From NCBI RefSeq assembly GCF_024691275.1, contig NZ_JAILNU010000035.1, forward strand, positions 1 to 32,766: DNA of 32,766 nucleotides. Reading direction: 5' to 3'. Shown here piece after piece: positions 23,794 through 30,872 of this stretch (position 1 is the stretch's first letter; each line of letters starts with the position of its first letter). Made by a program: the position numbers and the translations under genes. Source of the DNA: Ruminococcus sp. Its GTDB lineage: Bacteria; Bacillota; Clostridia; Oscillospirales; Ruminococcaceae. Under the pieces are notes generated by a model. The model saw nothing but the letters and a program-made list of their open reading frames with translations, did not search any database and was not told where the DNA came from.

Positions 23794-24190
23794 TTTTGTT
23801 ACTCCTTTCGCAGACACATTTGTCAAAAAAGTGTCTATCCTGTAATTTTTTTAAATTTAAAGTTGATATTAACATTTCGTATAACGGATCTTCGGAAAAT
23901 ATCCATCGAAAAATGAATAAAAATGTTTTCCCAAATGCAAAGTTAAAAACTTATCCGCATTATCACGATTGTCAACAGAGTTTTCCACATTTTCCACATT
24001 GTGAATTGAACGGTGATGTTTAAACACACAATTCAACAGCCTGTTGAAATAGAACGAGTGTTCATTTTTCGGCAGAACATACTAAAAAGCCGCTGTATAC
24101 GCGAAAAAGCTGCCCTTTTCACGCCAAACTTTCAACAAACATGAAATTTCTTCCCGCGGTCGTTGATTTGTTTAAAAAGATGTGCTATAA
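23794..24190. other. Intergenic region with DnaA-box-like motifs and an inverted repeat
   Basis: About 400 bases without a gene. It holds TTATCCGCA (23951-23959) and two adjacent TTTTCCACA copies (23981-23989, 23990-23998), each one mismatch from the DnaA box TTATNCACA. TGAATTG and CAATTCA (about 24002-24035) form an inverted pair around GTTTAAAC. AGACAC (23812-23817) and GTGTCT (23831-23836) could form a small hairpin just before the LCP ribosome site. No clear promoter for the LCP gene was found. Confidence 0.4.
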
Positions 24191-24191
24191 T
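24163..24191 (+). promoter_or_regulatory. Plus-strand promoter facing into the ypsA-like gene
   Basis: TTGATT (24163-24168), 17-base spacer, TATAAT (24186-24191) with an extended TGC before it. No plus-strand gene follows before alr at 25064, so transcripts would be antisense to the ypsA-like gene. Confidence 0.55.
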
Positions 24192-24892
24192 TAGTAAGGC
24201 TGCTCAAAAACATTCTCCATGAATGTGAGCCTGCGGCGGATACTTTCTATATCAGGCCCGTATTCTTCTATCAGCGCATACACGTCATCAAGCCCGAATC
24301 GGCGTATTTTCCGCCCTTTCCTTACGGCATAGTTCAGCGTCTGGTAGGTGCCCGACTTGAACGCGCCTTCGTTGAAAAACGAGATGACCGCAGATGCGTG
24401 ATCCACCATGAAGTAATTACGCACCTTATACAAATCAGGTGAGGTATTTCCTCCGCTTCTGCTCTTGCCGTATACCACTTCAGGATCGGTATTGGTCGTC
24501 AGAAGCTGATCCGTGCTATTCTCCACTTCAGTAAGAAGCTCCCTGTAATGAGCTTCAAAACGTTTCGCGTGGAGAAGATACGGCATAACTCCGATAAGCC
24601 TTATCTTTTTGTCACTGCGCTTCTTCGCAAGTACATACTTCGCAGCCCACAGGTCTGTACCCATTGCAAGACCGCTTATAAAGTCACTGTACCCCTGCTC
24701 TACTGCCATATCAATATACCTGCACAGCATGAGCTGAACGGTGCGAACGGTGATATTGCGGTACAGCGGCTTGCTGCCGTACGGAGTGATGCTGGTCTCG
24801 CGGTGTCCCGTAAAACAGACCGCTTTTGAAATATCCACATCTATCTCGTCTGCGGGAAGCACTTGAACTCCTGAGTCAAGTGAAAAAAGCAT
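24191..24892 (-). CDS. SLOG-domain protein, YpsA/DUF1273-like
   Basis: About 233 residues with the SLOG Rossmann pattern: AVCFTGHRETSI near the start, YSDFISGLAMGTDLWAAKYV (S-G-x-A-x-G-x-D), IRLIGVMPYLLHAKRF, and late ISFFNEGAFKSGTYQTLNYA. YpsA-type proteins are thought to bind a nucleotide-derived ligand; in Bacillus YpsA has been linked to cell-division control. The C-terminal tail after residue 205 is a charged helix. The frame opens with GTG at 24910, but the ATG at 24892 gives a more natural start, and the choice is uncertain. It is transcribed alone, divergently from alr. The last codons overlap a plus-strand promoter. Confidence 0.8.
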   Translation of the reverse strand: MLFSLDSGVQVLPADEIDVDISKAVCFTGHRETSITPYGSKPLYRNITVRTVQLMLCRYIDMAVEQGYSDFISGLAMGTDLWAAKYVLAKKRSDKKIRLIGVMPYLLHAKRFEAHYRELLTEVENSTDQLLTTNTDPEVVYGKSRSGGNTSPDLYKVRNYFMVDHASAVISFFNEGAFKSGTYQTLNYAVRKGRKIRRFGLDDVYALIEEYGPDIESIRRRLTFMENVFEQPY

Positions 24893-24925
24893 GGTACACC
24901 CCGCTTTCACATATAATTTTCACAA

Positions 24926-24942
24926 GTCGGCTTTCTGCCGAC
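24926..24942 (-). promoter_or_regulatory. Small hairpin in the ypsA-like leader
   Basis: GTCGGC (24926-24931) and GCCGAC (24937-24942) pair perfectly with a five-base loop, between the -10 at 24962 and the start codon. Possible mRNA stabiliser. Confidence 0.4.
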
Positions 24943-24961
24943 ATTCTATACATACATAAAA

Positions 24962-24990
24962 ATTATATCATAATTTATTCATGATTTCAA
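24962..24990 (-). promoter_or_regulatory. Promoter of the ypsA-like gene
   Basis: Minus-strand TTGAAA (24990-24985), 17-base spacer, TATAAT (24967-24962). It is divergent from the alr promoter 14 bases away. Confidence 0.8.
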
Positions 24991-25003
24991 GAAGTTTTCT
25001 GAC

Positions 25004-25032
25004 TTGTAATTAAATTTTAACTTTGTTATATC
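25004..25032 (+). promoter_or_regulatory. Promoter of alr
   Basis: TTGTAA (25004-25009), 17-base spacer, TATATC (25027-25032), giving a leader of about 25 bases. Confidence 0.6.
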
Positions 25033-25063
25033 TGATACAGACACAGAAAGGAAGGATAACGGA

Positions 25064-26200
25064 ATGAAGCCGTATCTTAAACGAGCTTGGGCAGAGGTAT
25101 CTCTCCCGAAGCTCAGAAAAAATGTTGAAATTATCCGCAGCCTTAACTCTGAGAGTACTGATATTATGGCGGTAGTAAAGGCTGACGCTTACGGTCACGG
25201 AGATGAACACATCGTCAGATGTCTCGCCGAACAGTGCGGTATAAAGTATTTTGCCGTGTCAAATCTCGACGAGGCTATCGCAGTACGCAAATTTGCTCCC
25301 GAATCAGAAATACTTATCCTCGGATATACTCCTCCCGAGTACGCCCACGAGATCGCTATGTACAATATCATTCAGGGCGTTGTCTCGACTGAGTACGCTC
25401 AGGAACTTGTGAAAAATACTCCTGCTCCTATCCGCTGTCATATCAAGATCGACACGGGTATGGGCAGAATAGGTCTCAAGCATGATACTCCCGAGGAGTG
25501 TGCTTCCGAGATAGAAGCCATGATGAAGATCGACAAGCTGTCCGTGGAGGGCATATACACACACTTCGCCGTTGCAGACAGCGACGATCCCGACAATATC
25601 GCCTACACAGACAAACAGGAGAAATTCATCACAGACACATATGACACTCTCGTCAGCCGCGGAATAAAGCTCCGCCATCTCCACTTCATGAACAGCGCTG
25701 CTACCTGTTACAGGAACAGCTCCCGCAGCACACTCTCCCGTGCAGGCATCATACTCTACGGTCTGCACCCTGATGTGAGCCTCGATATACCCGACGGTCT
25801 TGAACCCCTCATGGAGCTCAAAGCTGTCATCTCCCACGTCAAGAATGTCAAGCCTGGTGACTGCATAAGCTACGGACGTACATTCACTGCCGACCGCGAA
25901 ATGCGTATCGCTACCGTTACTATAGGCTATGCCGACGGTTATTCGAGACTTCTCAGCTCTAAGGGCGAGATTCTCGTTCACGGAAAGCGCTGCAAAATAG
26001 TCGGCAGAGTATGCATGGATCAGCTGATGATGGACGTATCCGACGTTCCTGAAGCTAAAGCAGGCGATATCGTGACAATGATAGGTCACGACGGCGGCGA
26101 CCGTATCACAGCCGATGACCTCGCGCAGGTCTACGGCACTATCGGTTACGAAGTAGTCTGCGGAATCTCAAAGCGCGTACCGAGAATTTACATTGATTAA
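25064..26200 (+). CDS. alr: Alanine racemase
   Basis: The 378-residue PLP enzyme interconverts L- and D-alanine for peptidoglycan. The PLP lysine is Lys39 in MAVVKADAYGHG, the family signature. CHIKIDTGMGRIGL, LSRAGIILYGLHP and VTIGYADGYSRLL follow in order, and ICMDQ-type VCMDQLMMDVSD near residue 310 carries the conserved cysteine and metal-site region. Length is typical for the family. The ribosome site AAGGAAGG lies upstream of the ATG. The next gene, a lipoprotein, starts 9 bases after the stop, making an operon. The second catalytic tyrosine expected in the C-terminal domain was not pinned down. Confidence 0.96.
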   Translation: MKPYLKRAWAEVSLPKLRKNVEIIRSLNSESTDIMAVVKADAYGHGDEHIVRCLAEQCGIKYFAVSNLDEAIAVRKFAPESEILILGYTPPEYAHEIAMYNIIQGVVSTEYAQELVKNTPAPIRCHIKIDTGMGRIGLKHDTPEECASEIEAMMKIDKLSVEGIYTHFAVADSDDPDNIAYTDKQEKFITDTYDTLVSRGIKLRHLHFMNSAATCYRNSSRSTLSRAGIILYGLHPDVSLDIPDGLEPLMELKAVISHVKNVKPGDCISYGRTFTADREMRIATVTIGYADGYSRLLSSKGEILVHGKRCKIVGRVCMDQLMMDVSDVPEAKAGDIVTMIGHDGGDRITADDLAQVYGTIGYEVVCGISKRVPRIYID

Positions 26201-26209
26201 GGAGAAAAT

Positions 26210-27004
26210 ATGAAAAAGGGATTATTAATTGCTGTTTTGGTGACAGCTCTCCTGAGTGGCTGTACTGCCAACACAGATTCTTCTAAGAAAGACAAGTCCA
26301 ACAGCGAAAACAGTACAACTACACTCAATGCTGAGGATACTGCCACCACACTCAATGCTGAGGACAGCACCGATACAACGCAAAAAGTGAAATACCTAAA
26401 CAGTATCACGCTCAAAGCTGAGGACAGCGACAAGTTACAGGAGTGTACCTTTATAGCCTGTTTAAGACTTGTGTCCATGTGCGATGGTTTAGAGTATAAT
26501 GTTTTGTACAACGATGACGGTACGTCAACGATACTATTCAATGTAGTGCCGCAATTCTGGAGCGACGATGTACTCGACTTTATCGTCAGAAAAGGTGAGG
26601 TATCATTCAGAAAGGGCACTGACAGCGAGGTAAACTCCGAGGGCGAAACCGTCCCTACAGGCGAGATAGCCATCGACAGAGCGGATATTAAACAGGCACG
26701 GAATATGGTAATGCCGACCGAGACAGATTTTGTGCGTTATGTTGATTTGGAACTGTCCTGGGATGGCGGAGATAAATTTGCCGAAGTCACGAAAGAACTC
26801 GCAGATACTTCCACTCCACTCACGGTTTGGTTGGATAACGAGATGATCCATTCCGCAACCGTATCTGCCCCCATAACTTATGGCAGCTTCACGATATCAG
26901 GCGGCTTGACAGATGCATCGGCAGCAATGCTCTCTGCCGCGATAGAGGGAGGCCCTCTTCCCTGCGGACTGGAAGTTACCGACCATAAGTTCGGAATGCA
27001 ATGA
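26210..27004 (+). CDS. Lipoprotein with an orphan SecD P1-head-like domain
   Basis: The 264-residue product has a lipobox ending at Cys18 (VTALLSGC) and a Ser/Thr/Asp linker that contains the repeat TTLNAED twice and TLKAED once. Residues about 130-256 read like the periplasmic P1 head of SecD. GEVSFRKGTD opens, and TGEIAIDRADIKQA resembles the L-T-G-x-D-x-x-x-A motif. DLELSWDGGDKFAEVTKE follows. LTVWLDNEMIHSATVSAPI then matches I-x-L-D-x-x-x-x-S-A-P, and the end is ISGGLTDASAAMLSAAIEGG with PLPCGLEV. None of the six SecD membrane helices is present, so it is a membrane-anchored surface head, not a translocase motor. GGAG lies just before the ATG, 9 bases past alr. Confidence 0.8.
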   Translation: MKKGLLIAVLVTALLSGCTANTDSSKKDKSNSENSTTTLNAEDTATTLNAEDSTDTTQKVKYLNSITLKAEDSDKLQECTFIACLRLVSMCDGLEYNVLYNDDGTSTILFNVVPQFWSDDVLDFIVRKGEVSFRKGTDSEVNSEGETVPTGEIAIDRADIKQARNMVMPTETDFVRYVDLELSWDGGDKFAEVTKELADTSTPLTVWLDNEMIHSATVSAPITYGSFTISGGLTDASAAMLSAAIEGGPLPCGLEVTDHKFGMQ

Positions 27005-27060
27005 GAGATCGCTGTGTAATATCTACATGATATAACGATCATATGATAAATTCTGCAACT

Positions 27061-27133
27061 CCGATGTGCCTGTCGCATCGGGAGCTGCTTATATATCAGG
27101 TTCGTATATACGAATGTATGGACAAGCCTGATA
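27061..27133 (+). promoter_or_regulatory. Palindromes upstream of the radical SAM gene
   Basis: A perfect 14-base palindrome TTCGTATATACGAA (27101-27114) sits inside a wider pair TATCAGG (27094-27100) / CCTGATA (27127-27133). CCGATG (27061-27066) and CATCGG (27076-27081) make another stem. These may be an operator or a structured leader; no factor is identified. Confidence 0.45.
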
Positions 27134-27159
27134 CAAATAATCCAAGTGAAGGTGATAAT

Positions 27160-27774
27160 ATGGCTAAAGCTATGACAATTTCCTATGAGGTTGGCGATAA
27201 CCTCTACCTCAATCTTACAAATAAATGTCCGTGCAACTGCACGTTCTGCATACGCAATCACGCTGACGGCGCTTACGGCTCAGACCCGCTCTGGCTGGAA
27301 CATGAACCGTCTATGGAAGAAATAATCGCAGACCTTAACAAGCGCAATATAAAAAAATACCGCGAGATAGTTTTCTGCGGCTACGGTGAACCTACCGAGC
27401 GCCTTGATGCTGTTCTCGAAACTGCCGCTTATCTGCGCAGCAGAGAGAACTGCCCGAAGCTCCGTATCAACACCAACGGTCTCGGCGACCTTATCCACGG
27501 CAGAAGCATCGCAAAGGAGCTTTGCTACGAGCTGGATACAGTCTCCATAAGCCTCAATGCTCCTACAGATGAGGAGTACATGAAGGTCACACGCCCGAGA
27601 TTCGACAACGCATTCGAGGCTTTACAGAAGTTCACTAAGGACTGCGTGAATATAAAAAGAGCTGAAATAGTTATGTCCGTAGTCGACGTTATCCCTGCTG
27701 AACAGATAGAGGCTTCTCGTGAACTTGCCGAAAAGCTCGGCGCTAAGCTCCGCGTAAGAACTTTCGACGAGTAA
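27160..27774 (+). CDS. Radical SAM protein of the TatD-associated type
   Basis: About 204 residues. The cluster-binding motif is Cys23-x3-Cys27-x2-Cys30 in NKCPCNCTFCIRNH, the SAM-binding strand is YREIVFCGYGEPTERL, and RINTNGLGDLIHG and DTVSISLNAPTDEEYMKVTR follow. This arrangement and length match the small family usually encoded beside tatD (TIGR04038-like), whose reaction is unknown. Here tatD lies 4-5 kb away on the other strand. The open frame starts 39 codons earlier, but the earlier part has no family character and crosses palindromes; AAGGTGAT lies just before the ATG at 27160. No terminator is visible behind it. Confidence 0.85.
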   Translation: MAKAMTISYEVGDNLYLNLTNKCPCNCTFCIRNHADGAYGSDPLWLEHEPSMEEIIADLNKRNIKKYREIVFCGYGEPTERLDAVLETAAYLRSRENCPKLRINTNGLGDLIHGRSIAKELCYELDTVSISLNAPTDEEYMKVTRPRFDNAFEALQKFTKDCVNIKRAEIVMSVVDVIPAEQIEASRELAEKLGAKLRVRTFDE

Positions 27775-27829
27775 AATATCATACGTTTTTCAACAGCCTA
27801 TTTTGTGCAGTATTTTTATCGTAAATCTA

Positions 27830-27858
27830 TAGAATTATGTTCAAAAATATGCTATAAT
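27830..27858 (+). promoter_or_regulatory. Promoter of the small membrane protein and ilvE
   Basis: TATAAT (27853-27858) with an extended TGC and a weak -35 TAGAAT (27830-27835) at 17 bases. Confidence 0.55.
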
Positions 27859-27903
27859 TATTTATTGAAAGATTTCTCTGATCTGAGATAAGGAGTAGTT
27901 TTT

Positions 27904-28035
27904 ATGAGTAAAAAAGGCAAAACAATACTTGCAGTCTCAATTTCTACATCAGTTCTGGCTCTTACTGCCGCTGCTGTAACTGTTTTTGTCTGCAAGCGTA
28001 TTTACGAGAAGAATTACTTCTCGGTCACAGATTAA
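27904..28035 (+). CDS. 43-residue single-helix membrane protein
   Basis: ATG at 27904 is preceded by AAGGAG at 8 bases and opens a 43-residue frame. It reads [19 protein letters not shown], then [20 protein letters not shown], then SVTD. It has a positively charged start, one membrane helix of about 23 residues and a short charged tail. It lies behind a promoter and 34 bases before ilvE, so it is likely a real small gene. No family or function is recognised. The ilvE frame extended upstream would overlap it, which argues further for the ilvE start at 28070. Confidence 0.65.
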   Translation: MSKKGKTILAVSISTSVLALTAAAVTVFVCKRIYEKNYFSVTD

Positions 28036-28069
28036 CAGGTCAATATTATTAAGAAGAAGGTTGAATAAT

Positions 28070-29137
28070 ATGGAAATCAAATTCACAAAAGCAGCAAGCC
28101 TCAAGGCTAAGCCACAGCCAGGCGACAAGCTCGGCTTCGGTCACATCTTTACAGACTATATGCTCGTTATGCCTTACGATGAGGGTCAGGGCTGGCACGA
28201 TCCTGAGATCAAGCCATACGCTCCTATCGAGCTCTCACCTGCCGCTATGTGTCTCCACTACGGTCAGGAAGTATTCGAAGGCTTAAAGGCTTACAGAACT
28301 GCTGACGGCAAGGTACAGCTCTTCCGTCCCGAAGAAAACTTCAAGAGACTCAACGATTCCAACAAGAGACTGGTTATCCCTGAGCTTCCTGTTGAGCTTG
28401 GCTTAAAGTGCCTCACAGAGCTCATCAAGGTTGAAAAGGACTGGGTTCCTTCAAAGGAAGGCGAGTCACTCTATATCCGTCCGTTCATTATCGCTGTTGA
28501 CCCATTCCTCGGCGTTAAGCCAGGCGCTCAGTACCTCTTTATCATTATCCTTTCTCCATCGGGCGCTTACTATGAGAGCGGTCTCAACCCTGTAAACATC
28601 TACGTTGAAAGCAAGTATGTCCGCGCTGTAAGAGGCGGTATGGGCTTCGCTAAGACAGGCGGCAACTACGCTGCTTCTCTTATCGGACAGGACGAGGCTC
28701 ACAAGCAGAACTACTCACAGGTTCTCTGGCTCGACGGCGTTGAGCAGAAGTACATCGAGGAAGTCGGCGCTATGAACATCTTCTTCGTTATCGACGGCAA
28801 GGTTGTTACTCCTATGCTTCAGGGTTCTATCCTCCCAGGTATCACAAGAAAGTCTGCTATCGACGTTTGCAAGAGCAAGGGTATCCCTGTTGAGGAAAGA
28901 CGTATCACTATCCAGGAGATCGCTGATGCTTACGACGCAGGCAAGCTCGATGAAGTATTCGGTACAGGTACTGCTGCTGTTATCTCTCCTGTTGGCCACC
29001 TCAAGTGGAACGACAAGGTTATGGAGATCAACGACAACAAGATCGGTAAGATCTCTCAGATGCTCTATGATACAATGACAGGTATCCAGTGGGGCAAGAT
29101 TGAGGATACATTTAATTGGATCGTTCCTATCGACTAA
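28070..29137 (+). CDS. ilvE: Branched-chain amino acid aminotransferase
   Basis: The 355-residue fold-IV PLP aminotransferase makes or degrades valine, leucine and isoleucine with 2-oxoglutarate/glutamate. The substrate and cofactor segments are in order: [50 protein letters not shown] with the PLP lysine Lys195, [15 protein letters not shown] and [12 protein letters not shown]. Length fits the longer class-II type found in Firmicutes and eukaryotes. AGAAGG lies about 9 bases before the ATG at 28070; an upstream extension of the frame has no site and overlaps the small membrane protein. A strong terminator follows. Codon use is biased to C-ending codons, as expected of a highly expressed gene. 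Confidence 0.96.
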   Translation: MEIKFTKAASLKAKPQPGDKLGFGHIFTDYMLVMPYDEGQGWHDPEIKPYAPIELSPAAMCLHYGQEVFEGLKAYRTADGKVQLFRPEENFKRLNDSNKRLVIPELPVELGLKCLTELIKVEKDWVPSKEGESLYIRPFIIAVDPFLGVKPGAQYLFIIILSPSGAYYESGLNPVNIYVESKYVRAVRGGMGFAKTGGNYAASLIGQDEAHKQNYSQVLWLDGVEQKYIEEVGAMNIFFVIDGKVVTPMLQGSILPGITRKSAIDVCKSKGIPVEERRITIQEIADAYDAGKLDEVFGTGTAAVISPVGHLKWNDKVMEINDNKIGKISQMLYDTMTGIQWGKIEDTFNWIVPID

Positions 29138-29155
29138 TTAAATAATGATAACAAG

Positions 29156-29186
29156 GCGCTTCCGTTTTCGGAAGCGCTTTTTTATT
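29156..29186 (+). terminator. Terminator of ilvE
   Basis: GCGCTTCCG (29156-29164) pairs with CGGAAGCGC (29169-29177), followed by a run of T. Confidence 0.9.
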
Positions 29187-29190
29187 CAAT

Positions 29191-29274
29191 GAAACTATAA
29201 ACGGTATCCAAAAGGGACTGTGTTCCTTTGAGATAGTCCAGAGGCAGGGGCATGAGGCAAAGCCCCACAGTTTC
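29191..29274 (+). repeat. Possible three-way-junction repeat or structured RNA
   Basis: GAAACT (29191-29196) can close with AGTTTC (29269-29274) around two hairpins, GGACT/AGTCC (29215-29219, 29235-29239) and GGGGC/GCCCC (29247-29251, 29262-29266). No ORF is present. The regular nesting suggests a folded RNA or a repeat unit, but only one copy is in the window. Confidence 0.35.
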
Positions 29275-29276
29275 AC

Positions 29277-29310
29277 AAAGGGCGGATAATATCCGCCCCT
29301 ACTATTGTCA
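29277..29310. repeat. Short dispersed palindrome, copy B
   Basis: AAAGGGCGGATAATATCC then GCCCCTACTATTGTCA: GGGCGGAT pairs with ATCCGCCC. It is clearly related to the copy at 19849-19882. Its right end supplies a possible -35 (TTGTCA) for dpaA. Confidence 0.6.
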
Positions 29311-29335
29311 CTTCTCCCCGTCCTGACATATAATA
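29305..29335 (+). promoter_or_regulatory. Promoter of dpaAB, possibly sigma-K dependent
   Basis: CATATAATA at 29327-29335 matches the sigma-K -10 consensus CATANNNTA, with AC (29310-29311) 15 bases upstream. The same stretch can be read as a sigma-A promoter, TTGTCA (29305-29310), 18 bases, TATAAT (29329-29334). In Bacillus the dipicolinate operon is transcribed in the mother cell by sigma-K, which favours the first reading. The sequence alone does not decide. Confidence 0.45.
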
Positions 29336-29387
29336 TGTTGATTAGAGATAATCACTTTATGCCGATTTCGGCGGATTGGAGAAATGT

Positions 29388-30251
29388 ATGAAAAAACCTG
29401 TTATACTTATCGCGGGCGGTGATATGCGGCAGCTCTACTGCGCCGCTAAGCTGTCTGATGAATTTAAGATATCCGTTCTCGGCTTCGATAAGGTCTGCTT
29501 CCCTGATGATCTCGACCTGCCGCAAGCCGACCTCTCACAGCATGATCCATTCGACTGCGCTGTGCTTCCTGTTCCTCCCCTTACAGATGAGGGCAGTATT
29601 TTCGCTCCGTGCAGCTCTCAGACACTGTCTGTAGATATGCTGGAAAAGCTTCTTAAACCCGATGCAGTCATATTCGCTGGCAAAGTAAACGAGACTCTTC
29701 GCGACAGCCTCTGCGGTCATGAGATACTCGACTATATGCTCAGCGAGGAGCTCAACCTGAAAAACGCTGTTCCGACAGCTGAAGGAGCTGTACAGATAGC
29801 TCTCGACGAACTTCCCGTGACTCTTAACGGACTGAACGTCCTCATAGTCGGTATGGGAAGAATAGGTACTGCTCTCGCACAGATATTGAAGGGCTTCGGC
29901 GCATATGTTTCCGCTGCCGTACACAACCAGAGAGCCGCTGCTAAAGCTCGCCTGCAAGGTATAAGGGCTGTACCTCTGCGGCGGCTCAACGGAAGCTACA
30001 GCCTTGTTTTCAATACCGTTCCGCACATGATATTCGACAGGGAGCTTCTGAGCAAATTTGACCGCAAGACCCTTTTCATTGACCTCGCTTCTAAACCTGG
30101 AGGTATCGACCTCGACGCTGCCCTCGACCTCGGTATAAAAACTATATGGGCGTTGGGACTACCGGGCAAGACCGCTCCTGTGACTTCGGGTGAGATAATC
30201 GCCGAAACAGTCAGCTCCATGCTCGCGGAAAGGGGTGTAGCTCTTGAGTGA
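29388..30251 (+). CDS. dpaA: Dipicolinate synthase subunit A
   Basis: The protein of about 287 residues is the reductase-like subunit that with DpaB makes dipicolinic acid from dihydrodipicolinate in the mother cell; dipicolinate then fills the spore core with calcium. The N-terminal domain begins PVILIAGGDMRQLYCAAKL, a SpoVFA signature. The Rossmann motif is VLIVGMGRIGTALA (Gly155-Gly160), and the end contains FIDLASKPGGIDLDAA and WALGLPGKTAPVTSGEII. A TTG start four codons upstream exists, but GGAG lies 6 bases before the ATG at 29388. It overlaps dpaB by eight bases. Confidence 0.93.
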   Translation: MKKPVILIAGGDMRQLYCAAKLSDEFKISVLGFDKVCFPDDLDLPQADLSQHDPFDCAVLPVPPLTDEGSIFAPCSSQTLSVDMLEKLLKPDAVIFAGKVNETLRDSLCGHEILDYMLSEELNLKNAVPTAEGAVQIALDELPVTLNGLNVLIVGMGRIGTALAQILKGFGAYVSAAVHNQRAAAKARLQGIRAVPLRRLNGSYSLVFNTVPHMIFDRELLSKFDRKTLFIDLASKPGGIDLDAALDLGIKTIWALGLPGKTAPVTSGEIIAETVSSMLAERGVALE

Positions 30252-30843
30252 GATATTCAAAGGATTGCGTATTGGCTTTGCCATGACAGGCTCTTTCTGC
30301 ACTTTTCAGCAGTGCTTCATACAGGCTGAGATACTCAGAGAGTACGGCGCGGAGCTTATACCTATTATGTCGGAACACGCCGCTTCCTTCAATACACGCT
30401 TCGGAAAAGGCTGCGATAACGTGAAAAGACTTCGTGATATATGCGAAAGGGACGTTATCACCTCCATAGCCGATGCAGAGCCAATCGGGCCAAAGAATAT
30501 GACAGATATTCTTGTCGTCGCTCCGTGTACATCAAATACTGCCGCAAAACTTGCCTCATCTATTACGGATACCTCCGTAACTATGGCGGTAAAGTCGCAC
30601 CTACGACGCGGAAAGCCTGTTGTGCTTGCAGTTGCTTCAAATGATTCACTTATGGGCTCGGCAAAAAATCTCGGGGAGCTTTTCAATAGGAAGAATTACT
30701 ACTTCGTTCCAATGGTTCAGGACGACTGGATAAAGAAACCAGCGTCCCTTGTGGCTGAATTCTCAATGCTCCCGCAGGCAATTGAAGCAGCTCTGAACGG
30801 CGTTCAGCTCCGTCCCATAATCTACCACAGCTCTGTAACATAA
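30244..30843 (+). CDS. dpaB: Dipicolinate synthase subunit B, flavoprotein
   Basis: The 199-residue protein has the flavoprotein fold of SpoVFB: GLRIGFAMTGSFCTFQQCFI, then DILVVAPCTSNTAAKLASSI, TDTSVTMAVKSHLRRGKPVV and the C-terminal YYFVPMVQDDWIKKPASLV. It works with DpaA in dipicolinate synthesis during sporulation. The start is TTG at 30244 inside the end of dpaA, with AAGGGG about 8 bases upstream. The overlap suggests translational coupling and fixed stoichiometry. A perfect hairpin follows the stop. Confidence 0.93.
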   Translation: MSEIFKGLRIGFAMTGSFCTFQQCFIQAEILREYGAELIPIMSEHAASFNTRFGKGCDNVKRLRDICERDVITSIADAEPIGPKNMTDILVVAPCTSNTAAKLASSITDTSVTMAVKSHLRRGKPVVLAVASNDSLMGSAKNLGELFNRKNYYFVPMVQDDWIKKPASLVAEFSMLPQAIEAALNGVQLRPIIYHSSVT

Positions 30844-30846
30844 AAA

Positions 30847-30868
30847 GCAGCGGTCAAATGACCGCTGC
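30847..30868. terminator. Bidirectional terminator between dpaB and the large membrane protein
   Basis: GCAGCGGTCA (30847-30856) pairs perfectly with TGACCGCTGC (30859-30868). The A-run before it gives a U-tail on the minus strand; the plus-strand tail is moderately T-rich. Confidence 0.85.
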
Positions 30869-30872
30869 ACAT

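Noticed and set aside
23951..24004. Replication origin
   Set aside because: Only three imperfect DnaA boxes, no dnaA, dnaN or gidA nearby, and no long AT-rich unwinding region.
26320..26375. Tandem repeat in the SecD-head lipoprotein as a CRISPR or mobile repeat
   Set aside because: It is an in-frame protein repeat (TTLNAED) in a disordered linker; no CRISPR array is present in the window.
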